Translations under genes and position numbers: made by a program
Assembly (NCBI GenBank): GCA_002946415.1
Contig: NJPS01000076.1
Span: forward strand, 1,240,001 to 1,304,000
DNA from: Rutstroemia sp. NJR-2017a BVV2
Lineage: Eukaryota > Ascomycota > Leotiomycetes > Helotiales > Rutstroemiaceae
Direction: 5' to 3'
Length of the DNA stretch: 64,000 nucleotides
Shown here: positions 33,827-45,151 of the stretch, piece after piece
How the letters are laid out: each line of letters begins with the position of its first letter
Numbering within the stretch: position 1 is the first letter of the stretch
The notes under the pieces: generated by a model
What the model was told of the DNA's origin: nothing
What the model saw: the letters and a program-made list of their open reading frames with translations, nothing else
Database searches by the model: none

Positions 33827-36136
33827 TTAGCAAAGGGTAATATCAACCATCTTTCTCTTCCCTTGCTCCAACATCTCCTGCAACTCCCCAGACATAATAC
33901 CATGAACATAGGCCTCCCCTATAACGCGGAACCGCTCGCCTTCTCTTCGCAACACCAGTGGGGTAGGGCACCCCGGCAACACGGCGATGATATCACCAGC
34001 CATAGATGACGCAGGAGCTAGTCCCAGATAGCCGCCCTGTGTTATAATAAGCCTTCGCCAGGCAAGAACACGCATAGCCCATAGCGTGGCATCTAGATGC
34101 TCTTGAAATGCGTTTCCGAATACTATCGGAGGATTGATGTACTGAGGATGTTTCTTTGCACCGGGGAATAGATCGCCAAGATGACGATCAAAAAGACGCA
34201 TCTTTTTGTTCCGAGCAATGAAGTCGTCCAGTTGAAAGTACTTACGTGGGCCGGGTCTTAAAATGCGGAGTCGAAGAAGGGAACCGTAGCTATCTGGAGC
34301 CGTCTCGCCTGAACGTGTTCTATTGGCTACAATTGTACGCCAGAATGCTTCATTGGTTGCCGCCTGATCTCCATAAACACTGGCGACAGGGGGACCATTC
34401 AAAGGATACGAAGCGTCAGATTCTGTAGTATGGAAAGCGCTGAGGCTACTGATACTGTCGAAGATGATTCCTTTAACTGTCATGAACTTCTCTTCCTGGA
34501 AAAGTGGAGTGATAGTGGGGCAATTGACCAGCGGGGATGAGTAACCAGGAATATTAATGGCGGGATTTGGTGGGCAAGACCAGCAGATGATCCAAGAGGG
34601 AAGTGTATGAATGCATCCGATATTCACGGATCGATGATGATGGACAAATTTTGGTTTCTTGGGTCGGGTTATACCGGCAAATTTGAAGGATCTGGTGCCG
34701 ATACGTGGGACTGCGGTGGCTGAAAGACGAAGCCCGTTGAGATCACCGCTTGCGCAGAGTCGTTGCGAGAATAAGGTGAATACCTGAATAGCAGTCAGGT
34801 TATAATCCGGGACAAGCTGGACAACTGCAGCTACTTGTTTTAGACCTAGGATACCATATATACGATCCCTCTCATCACTCGCATGAGACTCACGACCAAG
34901 AAGAAGAGCATTAAATATTCCTCCGTTTCCCAAAGAAGTAGGTGCGTGTACATGGTCCTGGCTTTCAAAAATGGAGACTGGTCGTTCCCAAAGCTTTTCA
35001 GATATACCGTATGCATCACCTCCAGTATGACCCCAGGATCCTTGCATGTCTCTCCACCAGTGCCCGCAGCTGATAAGGTCCCTTCCGAGCAATGACGCGT
35101 TACTCTGTAGAACCTTGACGGTTCGGTAAATGTCATCAGCTTGCACACATCTATCACCGCAGAGAACGGGCATATTGCGTGCCCCTAGAGCAGCTTCTTG
35201 CAAAATCCACAGTCGACGGAAGTAAGGCCTACAGAGTAGACGGTAGATCGCACGATAAACAGAAGGCCTCATTCTAGCCATAGTCACTCTATGTCTCCAT
35301 CGAAACTTTCCCGGGATATGGATAATCAGTTTATCAATGTGCTTGTACAGCCCCTCCATCGGATCCGCACACAGCTTTGACCGTAGGCTAAAATATCTTA
35401 CCGCCATCATAGCCACGTCACTATTACCTGACTTGGGTCCAAGCCAGATAACAACATGCCAAGCTGCATCATATATCCTTTTCATCATAGCGACCTGGCT
35501 ACCCCGCTCAGCTAAATCGGCCTGGTTGATGCAAATTGCATCTATCCAAATCCTAAATCCTTGCTTTATTCGATAATGTTTTCGTAGCTGCTGGAGTGCT
35601 GCTTCTAGGTTCTGTGTTACTGCAAGCGGATATCCATTGACATAGATTTGGCGCTGAGCTGACGGAGATGAATCTCCCCAGACATACGACAGAGCAACGT
35701 AGTCACCCCACGAGTACCTCCAGGGAAGGTCAAAATCCTCACTACCAATCGATGGAGCCCTAATGCAGTTGTTCGCTGTAGATGAAGATGCAGATGCGGT
35801 GTGGCTGGCGCGAAAAGGTTCGGACGACGCGAGCTCGCCTCGGAAGCCGCTTCTGAAGCGTTTAACATGGTACTCCGACCATAGTGCATTCGAGTTAGCA
35901 CGACCGCGTACCCGTGGCTGAATTTCGATTTCCTCAACGATTGGGGCCGGCCAGTAGCCGTTGAATCCCTTCGTAAGTTCCTTTTTGTCTGTCTGGGGAG
36001 ATATGGGAGAATCCTCTAGCCCCACATACTCCAGCTCGCAATGGACCGGCCCGTTCCGAAATCGAGGGTCATCTTCTTCTGTGAGCAGCTTGATAACCCG
36101 AATCTCGTTTTTCTGCAGTCTGCGATATTGGAGCAT
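33827..36136 (-). CDS. HET-domain (heterokaryon incompatibility) protein
   Basis: Single exon, 769 residues. The HET domain starts about residue 146: YVALSYVWGD, then VNGYPLAVTQNLEAALQQLR, WIDAICINQADLAERGSQV and VVIWLGP, in the standard order. Further on is DERDRIYGILGLKQVA, the conserved motif that closes the region, and the C-terminus has FRVIGEAYVHGIMSGE, typical of large HET proteins. The start MLQYRRLQKNEIRVIKLL matches the usual Y-x-x-L-...-EIRxxxL beginning, so the ATG at 36136 is preferred to an upstream exon. HET proteins trigger cell death after fusion of unlike hyphae; the HET fold is related to TIR domains. The region between the opening motif and the HET core (residues 45-140) is long and probably disordered. 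Confidence 0.92.
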   Translation of the reverse strand: MLQYRRLQKNEIRVIKLLTEEDDPRFRNGPVHCELEYVGLEDSPISPQTDKKELTKGFNGYWPAPIVEEIEIQPRVRGRANSNALWSEYHVKRFRSGFRGELASSEPFRASHTASASSSTANNCIRAPSIGSEDFDLPWRYSWGDYVALSYVWGDSSPSAQRQIYVNGYPLAVTQNLEAALQQLRKHYRIKQGFRIWIDAICINQADLAERGSQVAMMKRIYDAAWHVVIWLGPKSGNSDVAMMAVRYFSLRSKLCADPMEGLYKHIDKLIIHIPGKFRWRHRVTMARMRPSVYRAIYRLLCRPYFRRLWILQEAALGARNMPVLCGDRCVQADDIYRTVKVLQSNASLLGRDLISCGHWWRDMQGSWGHTGGDAYGISEKLWERPVSIFESQDHVHAPTSLGNGGIFNALLLGRESHASDERDRIYGILGLKQVAAVVQLVPDYNLTAIQVFTLFSQRLCASGDLNGLRLSATAVPRIGTRSFKFAGITRPKKPKFVHHHRSVNIGCIHTLPSWIICWSCPPNPAINIPGYSSPLVNCPTITPLFQEEKFMTVKGIIFDSISSLSAFHTTESDASYPLNGPPVASVYGDQAATNEAFWRTIVANRTRSGETAPDSYGSLLRLRILRPGPRKYFQLDDFIARNKKMRLFDRHLGDLFPGAKKHPQYINPPIVFGNAFQEHLDATLWAMRVLAWRRLIITQGGYLGLAPASSMAGDIIAVLPGCPTPLVLRREGERFRVIGEAYVHGIMSGELQEMLEQGKRKMVDITLC

Positions 36137-37065
36137 TTGGAGTTGGTGTTCCGTGTACCGGCATACGAATAAGTATTCTTTTCTGCGCTATGGAAAAGTA
36201 TCTACTGGCTGCGTCTAAGGTTATGTACCCGTGAGAGTTGAAGTCGAAATCATCCTCTGTGGCACAGCGGCCAGGGGGTTGCCAAACCCCATATTGTAAG
36301 CGATGTAACATTGGCCGAAAAGAGGTCCAGTTACCATCCAACTCACGATGCATCATGCGGTTATTGTTCCGTTAAGCGCCCTCCAAAGTAGATATCGGTG
36401 AAATCAGGGATCATCCGCGAACGAGATACCAGACATGGAGAGGTCTGAAACGATTCGATATTTCCGTGTAGGAGAAGGTAAAACTGTGGGTTTAACCACT
36501 AAGGTTAAATCGTGGCACTAAATCACTCTGAATTGGGTGATCTCATGCGTGGCTCAGGTAAGTTGTTTTTTTATAACCAATGGACAAAGGTAGGCCATTA
36601 TATAGACCTACTGTTATTCCGACATAAATAATGCTGCTATTCATGTCGATGTGTAGATGTTTACACAATTTCTGATGCATTTGAGCCTACTATCACGTGC
36701 TCTCACGTCACGGGATTCAAAATCTCGGAAGATTTTCATCATGGTTGCATTACAAAATTGGATTCTCGAACAGGAGCACAGCCGCAGCTGAGACGCGGGG
36801 AATTGACAAGCGTCTGACCAACCTCGAAAGCAAAAGATTCCATACCCCAGAAGGACTTTGACCTATCTCACCACAAAATACATAAACAGAGTGGTCAATT
36901 GCCCGATAACACCCCGCAATATCATTTGCTACATCGCGACAGCTCAAATATCTCAACCTATGGGGTAAGGGCGGGACGAAAAGTCATCCTTCAGCTCGTA
37001 CCGTATGTGGAAGGGATTTGGAATCAATTGGGGCTAGTAAGGAATTATACCTGTCCAATTCAACC
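36137..37065. other. Divergent promoter of the HET and bZIP genes
   Basis: 929 bp between two start codons on opposite strands. It contains CACGTG (36695-36700) and ACGTCA (36706-36711), both bZIP- or bHLH-type cores, 360-370 bp ahead of the bZIP gene. No gene lies inside. Confidence 0.5.
36695..36711 (+). promoter_or_regulatory. CACGTG plus CRE-half-site cluster
   Basis: The stretch reads CACGTG, four bases, then ACGTCA. Two ACGT cores within 17 bp ahead of a bZIP gene could allow self-regulation. This is inference from motif shape only. Confidence 0.3.
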
Positions 37066-38717
37066 ATGGCGGACGAACCTCACCAAGAAGGATCTTTTAC
37101 TTCCTTCTGGCAACGGTCGGCCGACAAAATATCTTCTAAAGCTGTGAAGTTTATGCCAAATGTAACAAAACCTGGGTCTGGTGAGTCTTGTCTGATCTTG
37201 CCTTGTGATATTCCGCTTGCTTGCCATTTCCTACGTTGTTTTCTTCTCATCTTGCGCCGCCAGTTTGTATACGACCACAATACATTAAACATGTCTTTCA
37301 TCTTCAAAAATCTTCGTGGTAATATGATTTCTCTCTCACAAACTTAAGCTAATTCATGATGATAGCCAAAGATGATGAAGATGGGACAAAATCAGCGGCT
37401 ACTCAAAAAGCACACCGAAGAGCGCAGGTCAGGAGAGCACAAATGTCCTCGACCCCCCCTCTGCATCGTTAATTTCTTCCACTAATTTCTATGTAGAGAG
37501 CATCGGCAAAGGAAGCAAAATTATGTAAAGCATCTCGAAGAAGATGTGATTCGCCTTCGGGAGATGATTGCCGCAGCTGAAAATGAGGCATCATTGTTGG
37601 CGAAAGAGAACGGAGCCATGAAGAGCACTTTATCTAACGTCATTTCGAACGAAGGTGCTTCGGATTCCCAAATATGGGACCAAGCATCACAAGGCCAGGC
37701 GTTCATAAATTCTCCCTTTTCGCAGGCGATTGATCCTTCCTCGACCTCTTCATTATCCGAGCCTGGGAAGCGTCATGTCTCCCCAGGAGATACTACGAAC
37801 TATTTAACAGCGCAGCATGATATGCTGTCAGGTTATCTGGACAACATCACCTCGTCCGAAAGCAATGTTCCAATGTCAACATATCCATCAGCAGGCCAAC
37901 AGATATCTTACGGTCCTAGCATATCACCCAGCAGCTACGTAAGCGTACGGTTCGATGAAGCTATAAACGACGAATGCCTTCAAATAAGCTCAGGAAGTTC
38001 TTCATCTGATGACAATGACATATTTGCCGGTGCCGAGAATGTGGAGTTAGACTTCAGCACTATGGACCTATCAAAACCACTGCCACCACTACCGGGTGAG
38101 GCCTTTCAACAACTTCTTCCAATTCCGAATGAATCGCAACCCAACTACAATTCACCACTGAGACCAACTCCACCACCTAAAAGCAAATCGCCTACTCCTG
38201 ATCTTTCACTAATAGCAATAAATTTCATCCTAGCGTAAGCCCCATATCCTCCCATGCCCCGAACCACTAACTAACCATTCCTAGCCTCGAACACCCATGC
38301 CGCACACACTTCCAGCACAGACCAAACCCACCACCGCCCTTCGACCCCGAGGGATCCCATACCGGCCACGAACTCATGGCCTCAACGCACGTCTACGTAT
38401 CCGCGCCCGCTACCTCATTCAATTTCTCCGACCCATCTCCATCTTCCCCACCATCCGCACCGTGGCCCTCCCCGTCGCTGTCTCTGGCTCAGCTCCATGC
38501 GATGTCGCAGTCGCTGCCGAAAGACGACTACGAGATTACGCCTGTGCAAGCATGGTTCGAGATTGTGGAACGGTATGATGTGCAGACGGTGGTGCAAGAG
38601 GGGAAAGTGAAGGCTTTGAAGAGAGCTTTGGGGCCGTTGGTGGGGTGTTTTGATTTTGGGGCTGTAATGGAGGCGGGGAGGTTTCGGAAGGTGGTGGACG
38701 AGGTTATGGGGAGTTGA
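37066..38717 (+). CDS. bZIP transcription factor
   Basis: Four exons (37066-37180, 37366-37444, 37497-38234, 38285-38717), 454 residues. The basic region spans about residues 53-76 (KAHRRAQVRRAQ, then IEHRQRKQNYVKHLEED) and runs into a zipper-like helix (VIRLREMIAAAENEASLLAK). The RAQxxHRQRK basic region is the fungal AP-1-like variant seen in many Pezizomycotina. A Ser/Pro-rich middle follows. The C-terminus has the conserved ALEHPCRTHF segment and FEIVERYDVQTVVQEGKVKAL. The protein should bind DNA as a dimer in the nucleus; its targets are unknown. The second intron has a weak donor (GTCCTC), chosen because it joins the basic region in frame. Confidence 0.88.
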
Positions 38718-39157
38718 GTAAGGAGGGGTGTCAAATGGGCACTGGACAAGATACAGAGGGTAACAGTGGGTGCTTCATACTTCGAGGGGTGAAATTATTG
38801 TCGGTCTAATCGCACAGTAATTGTAGCATGGATGATTGAGAAGAGAGGAAGACTTAATTTTTCGCGTAGGAAATCAGGTTCTCAGACCATCTCATATAAG
38901 CAGGTCGTTCGGACAAGTACAGTCGTACTCTCAGCAGAAAAAGGAATAAGATCAATTGAATTTCAAAACTCCATCCCAGCTTATACCATACTGATTACAC
39001 TAACAATCAAAATCAAACTCACGTCCCGGGGCACTAATAATAACCCATCCAGCTGTTCCTCCTCATTAACGACGAACCCCGATTCTTCCCCCTCATCATC
39101 CCCTATTTGCCTTCCCACTCCGTATCCATTCTCCTTCTTCTTTCTCTCGTGCTACTA
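38718..39157. other. Convergent 3' region of the bZIP and MARVEL-like genes
   Basis: 440 bp between two stop codons. Nothing else is visible. Confidence 0.5.
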
Positions 39158-40041
39158 TTACACAGCAGGCTGCGTCACAAAACCCGGTTCATTCGACCTT
39201 CCAGATCCCGGCTGTGCCTGCGGATTATTTGCCGTCTGTCCGTGCAGCTGCATTTCCATCGGTCTCTGTTTCGGCGCAGGGTTACTGTGTCCGCCGTCGT
39301 CGTGATGATGAAGGATCTGCCCTAGGGTGAAGAAGAACGTGATGATGAAGAGAACGCTATATTTCGTTAGTATCCCTTCCGTCCAGGTGCTAATACGACG
39401 AATAATACATACAATTCCGTAGCTCCCAAAACCGCAGCACTAATCATGACATTCCTAAAAGTTCCATACGTAGTAGTCGCCCTCTTGCTGATTCCTCCAT
39501 CTCTCGCCATCAAAGCCCCGTCATATCCTGCATCTCTTTCTTCCAGCTCCAAGAGGTCTCGTTTGTAGTAAGTGCAGTAGACGGGACCGCAGTACCAGTA
39601 CCCGTTGTATCTATTGTGCGAGACTTGGTTGGATGTGACGATGAAGGCGACGAACCAGAAGATTATCAAGAAGATGTCGAGACATGCAATGGCCCAGTAG
39701 TTGTAGATAACGCTGAAGTGGTGCGTACTGATTAGGATGTAGAAAATTATTAGGATGGTTGCTGAAGCCTATGTGGGTTGTCAGTTGAGAATGGTGGGGG
39801 AAGGTGGGGGGGATCGACACGACAAGCGATGCATGGGAAAGGGAGAGATGATGCGTACGGTAAAAAGTTCCAAAGACGCCCCCGAGTATGCGATGAACGT
39901 TACAACAAACCCAGCTAATCCTAGTATCGCAATGGCGATAAGAAGCTGAAAAATACGCATGAGAGTGACTAATTTAAGTGGTCTGAGGACATGGCCCCGG
40001 AGGATCTCGGGGTCCTCTGTTCCAGTTCTGGTGTTTGACAT
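39158..40041 (-). CDS. MARVEL-like four-helix membrane protein
   Basis: Three exons (40041-39859, 39768-39413, 39356-39158), 245 residues. Four hydrophobic helices are visible: LMRIFQLLIAIAILGLAGFV (about 27-50), ATILIIFYILIS (about 63-75), WAIACLDIFLIIFWFVAFIV (about 86-108), and a last one around LGATEFVLFIITFFFTLG (about 165-190). The spacing and short loops fit the fungal MARVEL group, whose members act at the plasma membrane and in vesicle traffic. A Cys/Tyr-rich stretch, NGYWYCGPVYCTYYKRD, sits in the large loop. The C-terminal tail is His/Gln/Asn-rich and cytosolic. The start at MSNTRTGTED is used because the frame further upstream has no ATG. Specific function unknown. Confidence 0.82.
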
Positions 40042-41151
40042 GTTTGCTTTTTCGTATTTCAGTGTGGAAGTTGGATTGGTGGAAGACGACGACAAGTTGG
40101 AATGGAAAAGGACGATCTTCGGACAACTTTCCCCAGGTGGCAGGAGATTGGGGGTAGTTGTGGTATTTTAGGGGCGGGAGGAATGTTAAAGCGTTGCGTG
40201 CGGTTGAGACATATGAACAAAGAATGCGAATGATGGTCCGTGATTGTGGAATGACCTTTTGCTCAAAGAACAAAGAACAAAGCTATCATGTGCATTTGAG
40301 TTCTTTTCGTGAAATATATGTTTTTACTGCTTGCATATCATTAAATCCGTTTGCTTGGTTTCGTTGATAATAGTGGTGGGCGAATGCAGATGCAGGAGCT
40401 TGGATACATGTTTCCATGGGCGACGTCTCATTTGAGTTACGCATTGAGTTTCCACGAAACAGCTGGCTGTTCACAGCTCGAAGAGCTTGCCGAAGCTTCA
40501 TCTCGTACATGTCCATAATTATAAGAAAAGAGCTCGGCAGGGTACTCCGGAAAGGTTTCTGGCTTTGTTACTGGGAAAGGTGGGTAAATCATTGAACCTC
40601 ATTGGTCAATGGGACACATCTCCCTGGCCTATCAGTGATGTTGCTTCTTTGTAGACTCATTGCTCCACGGTCTCGATTCGGTACGGTTTTCGGAGAACTA
40701 CACGTATCACGACAAAAGCTCTCACCTGCCAAACGGCTGTGGAGGTCTAGGAGATGAAAATGCCATTTCTGATATCGAAGTGAAGATGGAAGTGATTCAT
40801 GCCAACGATATCATCATAGAGACACGAGGTAGTGGGGAGATCAGTCACTGACTGTATCTCGTGCGACTCGAAGTTCGACTCCTAACTTTCACAACCATCA
40901 TCCAGAATCAGATTACTGGATTGCGCCAACGTCCAGAAGAACCAATAAAAACAAATTTCAACTCCAACAGTTGGGTCATGGTCCTTATCGGAAGTTCTGA
41001 GCTCCCACTTGGCAAGCACATGAAGTCTCCAAGTTACGTAAATAATCCGCAGCACAGCCTCGCATCGTGATTATAAGATACGAGCAACCGTCAGCGACTT
41101 CCACTTACAGCAACCACGAGCGCAAACTCCCAGCCATCACCACACAACTTT
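40042..41151. other. Intergenic region before the first Cys-rich gene
   Basis: 1110 bp. A minus-strand ATG frame at 40286-40516 (76 codons) and a plus frame at 40660-40851 have no recognisable features. The right part is the promoter of the Cys-rich gene. No RNA gene could be supported. Confidence 0.45.
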
Positions 41152-41438
41152 ATGGCTAGTCAAGGAGAGGCACCAATTGACATTGTGTCTGAGCAGCCGG
41201 TAGGTCGGTCCTAGAAGATTCGCATTTCATCATAGCTAATATAGTCGTCCAACACCAGTTGACACAGGGGAGTATGAGCTCGAAGCCGCAGACAAGCGCC
41301 ACGAATATGACCGTCGATCCATTTTGTTGTATGTGCGGCGCGAGCGCCTGCGATGGATGTGGTTCATGCGACTGCAATGGATGTGATGCATGCGACTGCA
41401 ATGGTTGCGATGGTGCTTGTGGAGGTTGCAGTTGCTAG
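41152..41438 (+). CDS. Small cysteine-rich, metallothionein-like protein (copy A)
   Basis: Two exons (41152-41199 and 41259-41438), 75 residues. It starts MASQGEAPIDIVSEQP, continues LTQGSMSSKPQTSATNMTVD, and from residue 39 to 75 has 14 cysteines in 37 residues, all with Gly, Ser, Asp or Asn between them (CxC, CxxC spacing). There is no signal peptide or hydrophobic helix. Such a tail would be expected to bind soft metal ions, as fungal metallothioneins do, but that is inference. The acceptor CACCAG is preferred: TATAG leads to a stop and CACAG would remove three residues. Two 24-nt copies (41367-41414) encode CDCNGCDA/G and show recent internal duplication. A gene of the same design lies at 45152-45392. 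Confidence 0.72.
41367..41414 (+). repeat. 24-nt tandem duplication in the Cys tail
   Basis: Two adjacent copies starting TGCGACTGCAATGG, at 41367 and 41391, differing at a few positions. They encode CDCNGCDA and CDCNGCDG. Copy number sets the number of cysteines. Confidence 0.8.
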
Positions 41439-42259
41439 CTAGGAGCGATTGAGCGTTGGAGCGCGAGCGGATGTCGAGAAAAGAAGCCCATAGTTGGCAA
41501 GATGATGATACTTTGAGATACCCCATGTACATCCAACGATATAAGAGGAACAATTCAATAGAATATTTGCGACGAATCGACTTGAATCTCACCCGCCTCT
41601 ACGGGTCAGAATAAACTGGCCCATGTGTCCAACCCACACACCAGCTCTTTGGGATGTTTGAGCCTATCTCTCTGCAAATAAATCAATCGAAAGTGTTCTT
41701 TACTGTGGCCGACATCTGCGAGGCCAAATAGGAGGTATTTTTTGAGGAAACAAGTGCAATATTGATGTGAACAAAATCGGGATTTTGGATGGTGGCCTCT
41801 TCTATTCTAAGCTGCAGGCCTAGGCCATAAAGTGACCCACAGGCTAGGCTGATGCGTGACTGTCACGTGACCATTCTGTGTCTTCAAGCCCATGACGCCC
41901 TGGAGTCTCTTCTCTCTTTAGTTGTAAAGTTCAAAGACTTTTAGTAAGTTTACTTCTGCTCTGTTCATCACATTATCAGTTTTTCTGATACCATTACTTG
42001 GCAAAGTGAAAATAACTACACTGAATTAATCTTTTCGCAACATATCATCGACTGTCATGTAGCATTCTTCACTTACAGCTTTTAATACTCCGAGTATTAC
42101 CGGGTCCCCAAGATGCGGACAAAGCTCCAATGCAGCTTCCAGCTTAGGCTATATCAGCGTGCTTAAATGATATTAACTCTCAACTCCTCGTCACTATATT
42201 CTCTAACGCAATCTTAGTCGTCGTTGTTGAAACTTTTAGCCCTAATGCCCATGTAACTT
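41439..42259. other. Convergent 3' region of Cys-rich A and serC
   Basis: 821 bp. It contains GTCACGTGAC, a 10-bp palindrome with a CACGTG core, at 41862-41871, oddly placed between two gene ends. No gene is seen. Confidence 0.45.
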
Positions 42260-43663
42260 TTACTTCGCGGAACTAGCGAACGATTTTATATAGTCTGCCA
42301 GCTTCTCTGCACCTTCTAGAGGAACTGAATTGTAGTTGCTTGCTCGGATACCCCCGACACTTCTGTGTCCTTTCAGTCCTGTAAGCCCTTTCTCGACAGC
42401 CCCATTCAAGAAGGCCTTTTCAGCATCTGCAGTGTTCTCGTGCTGCAAGATTCATCTTTATCAGCACTACCTAGATTAGAAACACTTGTGCGAACAACTT
42501 ACCGCGGTGACTCGGAAACAAATATTCATTCTCGAACGTGCGCTCTTGTCTGGAACGACCTTGTACACCTCCGGGTGCGCATCAAGTGCAGCATAAATTA
42601 AGGAGGCTTTCTTGTTTGCTACGTCTTCTTGTCCATCGACTTTGTTGGGGAAAGTAGCTAGTAGCTTCTGCAAAACTTGCCCAGCAACGTATACACTACC
42701 ATTCGTCAGGACATTATATCACCGGAGGCTTCGGACTTACTCGAATATGCTCAGCGTGTTGTAAAGACTATTATTCTTAGCAATGGTCTCATAAGAAAGC
42801 ACAATTGGACCAATGGGCAATCCAAGCTTTCTCAGGAGGGTCGGTGCTGGTGTAGCAACAGCTGGCGGCAGAAGATTCTTCTTAATGATAACCACGGTAA
42901 TGCCGGTTGTTCCCAGATTCTTTTGTGCACCGAAAAATATTAAAGAATAGTTCTTGATAGAAATGCGCCTTGAGAGAATATTTGAAGACATATCTGCCAC
43001 AACAATTGGCTCATCATCTTCACCACTTGGCTCCAAGCATTTTGGGAAGCCAGGAAATTCAACACCGTCAACAGTCTCATTGTCGCAATAGTATATCATT
43101 GCTGGTTTTTTGGACAGTTTCCAATCTTTCTCTTCGGGTATCTTTCCAAACTTTCCATCGTTGGTTTTTCGTGCATCGGCAGCAATGTTAACGTGCTCAG
43201 AGCCAACCAATCGAGCAGCTTCCTGACTAGCTTTCAATGACCATGAACCGGTAACCAAGTAATCAATCTTGAGCTCTTCATCGACGGCCTTCTGTAGCTC
43301 TTGCACAAGTGCATCTTCAGGGATTTCCTTGTCTGCGGAGATACCCAAGTCTTTAAGGATTTTCTGCTTCTTCTTCTCGACCCAGACTCCAACCATGTTA
43401 TAGACTGTTGCTGAGAACTCTCCACTCCCACCTCCCTGCATGAACAATATCTCGTAGTCATCAGGAATATCCAAGTACTTCGCTAGGTCTGATTTCGTGG
43501 TGTTGAGAATATTCGAGGCGATCTCTGATCGATGTGAATGCTCCGCCAAGCCAAGACCGGTTCCATTGTAGTCGACCAGAGCCCCCGCAGCAGTTTGTAA
43601 GACATCGGTGGGTAGCAGGGCAGGTCCTGCACCGAAGTATGTGATTTCCGATCGAGACGGCAT
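42260..43663 (-). CDS. SER1: Phosphoserine aminotransferase
   Basis: Three exons (43663-42741, 42695-42503, 42442-42260), 432 residues. It converts 3-phosphohydroxypyruvate and glutamate to phosphoserine and 2-oxoglutarate, the second step of serine synthesis, using PLP. Landmarks: ITYFGAGPALLPTDVLQ at the start, EILFMQGGGSGEFSA, VTGSWSLKASQEA, DETVDGVEF-like YYCDNETVDGVEF, and FFGAQKNLG with the PLP lysine at about residue 248. The C-terminus GLKGHRSVGGIRASNYNSVP is the substrate-binding end. The length fits fungal and plant enzymes. A perfect GCN4/CPC1-type site lies 55 bp upstream, fitting amino-acid starvation control. It is flanked on both sides by small Cys-rich genes. Confidence 0.95.
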
Positions 43664-43717
43664 CTATGGCAAGATTCAATTCGCAATTCAGGTATGTTTG
43701 TGAAGCTTCTGGAGAGG

Positions 43718-43724
43718 TGAGTCA
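43718..43724 (-). promoter_or_regulatory. GCN4/CPC1-type site in the serC promoter
   Basis: TGAGTCA, the perfect core bound by Gcn4 and its filamentous-fungal counterparts Cpc1/CpcA, lies 55 bp upstream of the serC start codon. These factors switch on amino-acid biosynthesis genes under starvation (cross-pathway control). Site position and target gene fit well. Confidence 0.6.
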
Positions 43725-45014
43725 AGAGATGGGACCATATTCCTGAGCGGGGGCGGGTCTTAGCGATGGTGGGGCTAGGGTATTTTGCATCACGTGCGCA
43801 GCGGCATCTTGTACGGATCACTAAATACAACCCGAACTTAGAGTCCATTCTTTGAGAGTACAGCTTTCTAATGCGTCGAACACTCTACGATCTGTCTAAT
43901 GCTCGAAGAGTATAACACCTAGTTTCCCCAGGTTCGCGATGCTTGGCATCTAAATCAATTTTCTGCGACCCTGCAGAGACACCTGTGTTTAAGCTTTCCG
44001 GGATCCCGAAATTTGTCCAAATGCAAATTCATGCCGATACTCATGCGAATAGCCGGTGGCTGGAATGTTTTACACTGAAACCAATCGATTCGCACCACTT
44101 GGAATACACATCATGACTGGCCATGCACAGGATCTGACTATACGAAGGAACTCAAATTGAGCGATATATTATACGAATAAGGCTCGACTGACCGCTGAAG
44201 TATGGAGGTAGTAATTTGGCTTGTGTGAATAAGCTTGAGTAATCATATCTCATGGTGCAGGATCTCACTAATTCTCTCATGCTCGTGAAGCCGTACCGGA
44301 AGCCTTCCCGATTAGGGCCACTCGCACGAAGGATTTGCCGACTCGGGTTGCAGAGTTGCAGTGTTGCAACGAAAAGCATTTTGTGAATCGGTGGGTGTCT
44401 ACAGAGGTAGCAATTGGCCCCATCGTTTGGGGGTTTGTTTCCAATCCATCAGCCAACGCCTTTCGAATTGTTTGATACGCTGCTGGTTGGTGTCTGAAAG
44501 TTCAGCTACGCAAGGTACGCTACGCAGTGGAAGCACCTTGCCAGATAGCTCAGAGTCTCAGACTCCACTATGAAATTCCGAGTGGAAGATCGGAGTGAAA
44601 GCTAAGCATGAGTATCCGCGATTTATGGATTTGGGCATGTGGACTGACCCACTTTGATCAAGGTATTCAGGATCAGGTCAGGTACTTGTAACATCTACCA
44701 TGTACTACTGCCACCAATCTGGACGAACGCTCAATTGGAAATGATCCGGCAATCAAAGCCACGTACAGGTTTTACATCTGCATGTAGGAATAAAAGGGGG
44801 GCCCGGCTGTGAAAAGAAAACCCTTGTCTTGCCCATCAAACTGCCACCAAAAAACTTGGATACCAGATAGACCATGTCCACAGTGGCTTGGTTCCTGTAA
44901 TGTTACTATGGCTTGTGAGAACGACCTAGAAAGCCTCAGAAAACATATAAAGGCTGCGGTCCCTAGCTAATGTGAGTTCTTGACCAAACATTCAACAGCT
45001 TTCCTTACTCACTC

Positions 45015-45022
45015 TATATATA
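45015..45022 (+). promoter_or_regulatory. TATA-like box of Cys-rich gene B
   Basis: TATATATA lies about 130 bp upstream of the start codon; a second TATAAA is at 44946-44951. Both are plausible; the transcript start is not known. Confidence 0.35.
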
Positions 45023-45151
45023 CCTCACCAGCTCAATCTTAACATATTATCTGTCAATATACCTCGAAACTGTACGTAGCGACCATCACACTGTTCTTTT
45101 CATTACAGCAAAGACTCAATGCTAACACGATCCCTTCGATTAGCTCTCACA

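Larger units (their letters stand above)
43664..45151. other. Divergent promoter region of serC and Cys-rich B
   Basis: 1488 bp. The serC side holds a GCN4-type site and a CACGTG (43791-43796). The right side holds TATAAA (44946-44951) and TATATATA (45015-45022) ahead of Cys-rich B. An upstream ATG at 45119 is in frame with that gene. No other gene is seen. Confidence 0.5.

Noticed and set aside
36069..36356. Upstream exon for the HET gene
   Set aside because: It is in another phase, and the ATG at 36136 already gives the usual HET-protein beginning.
40286..40516. 76-codon minus-strand ATG frame
   Set aside because: No recognised motif, no splice context and no sign of selection that can be judged from one sequence.
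40868..40890. B-box-like GTTCGACTC suggesting a tRNA
   Set aside because: The flanking bases cannot pair into a T stem or acceptor stem.
45072..45108. 37-nt leader intron before Cys-rich gene B
   Set aside because: A donor and acceptor are present, but the span is too short for normal fungal splicing and lacks a clear branch site.
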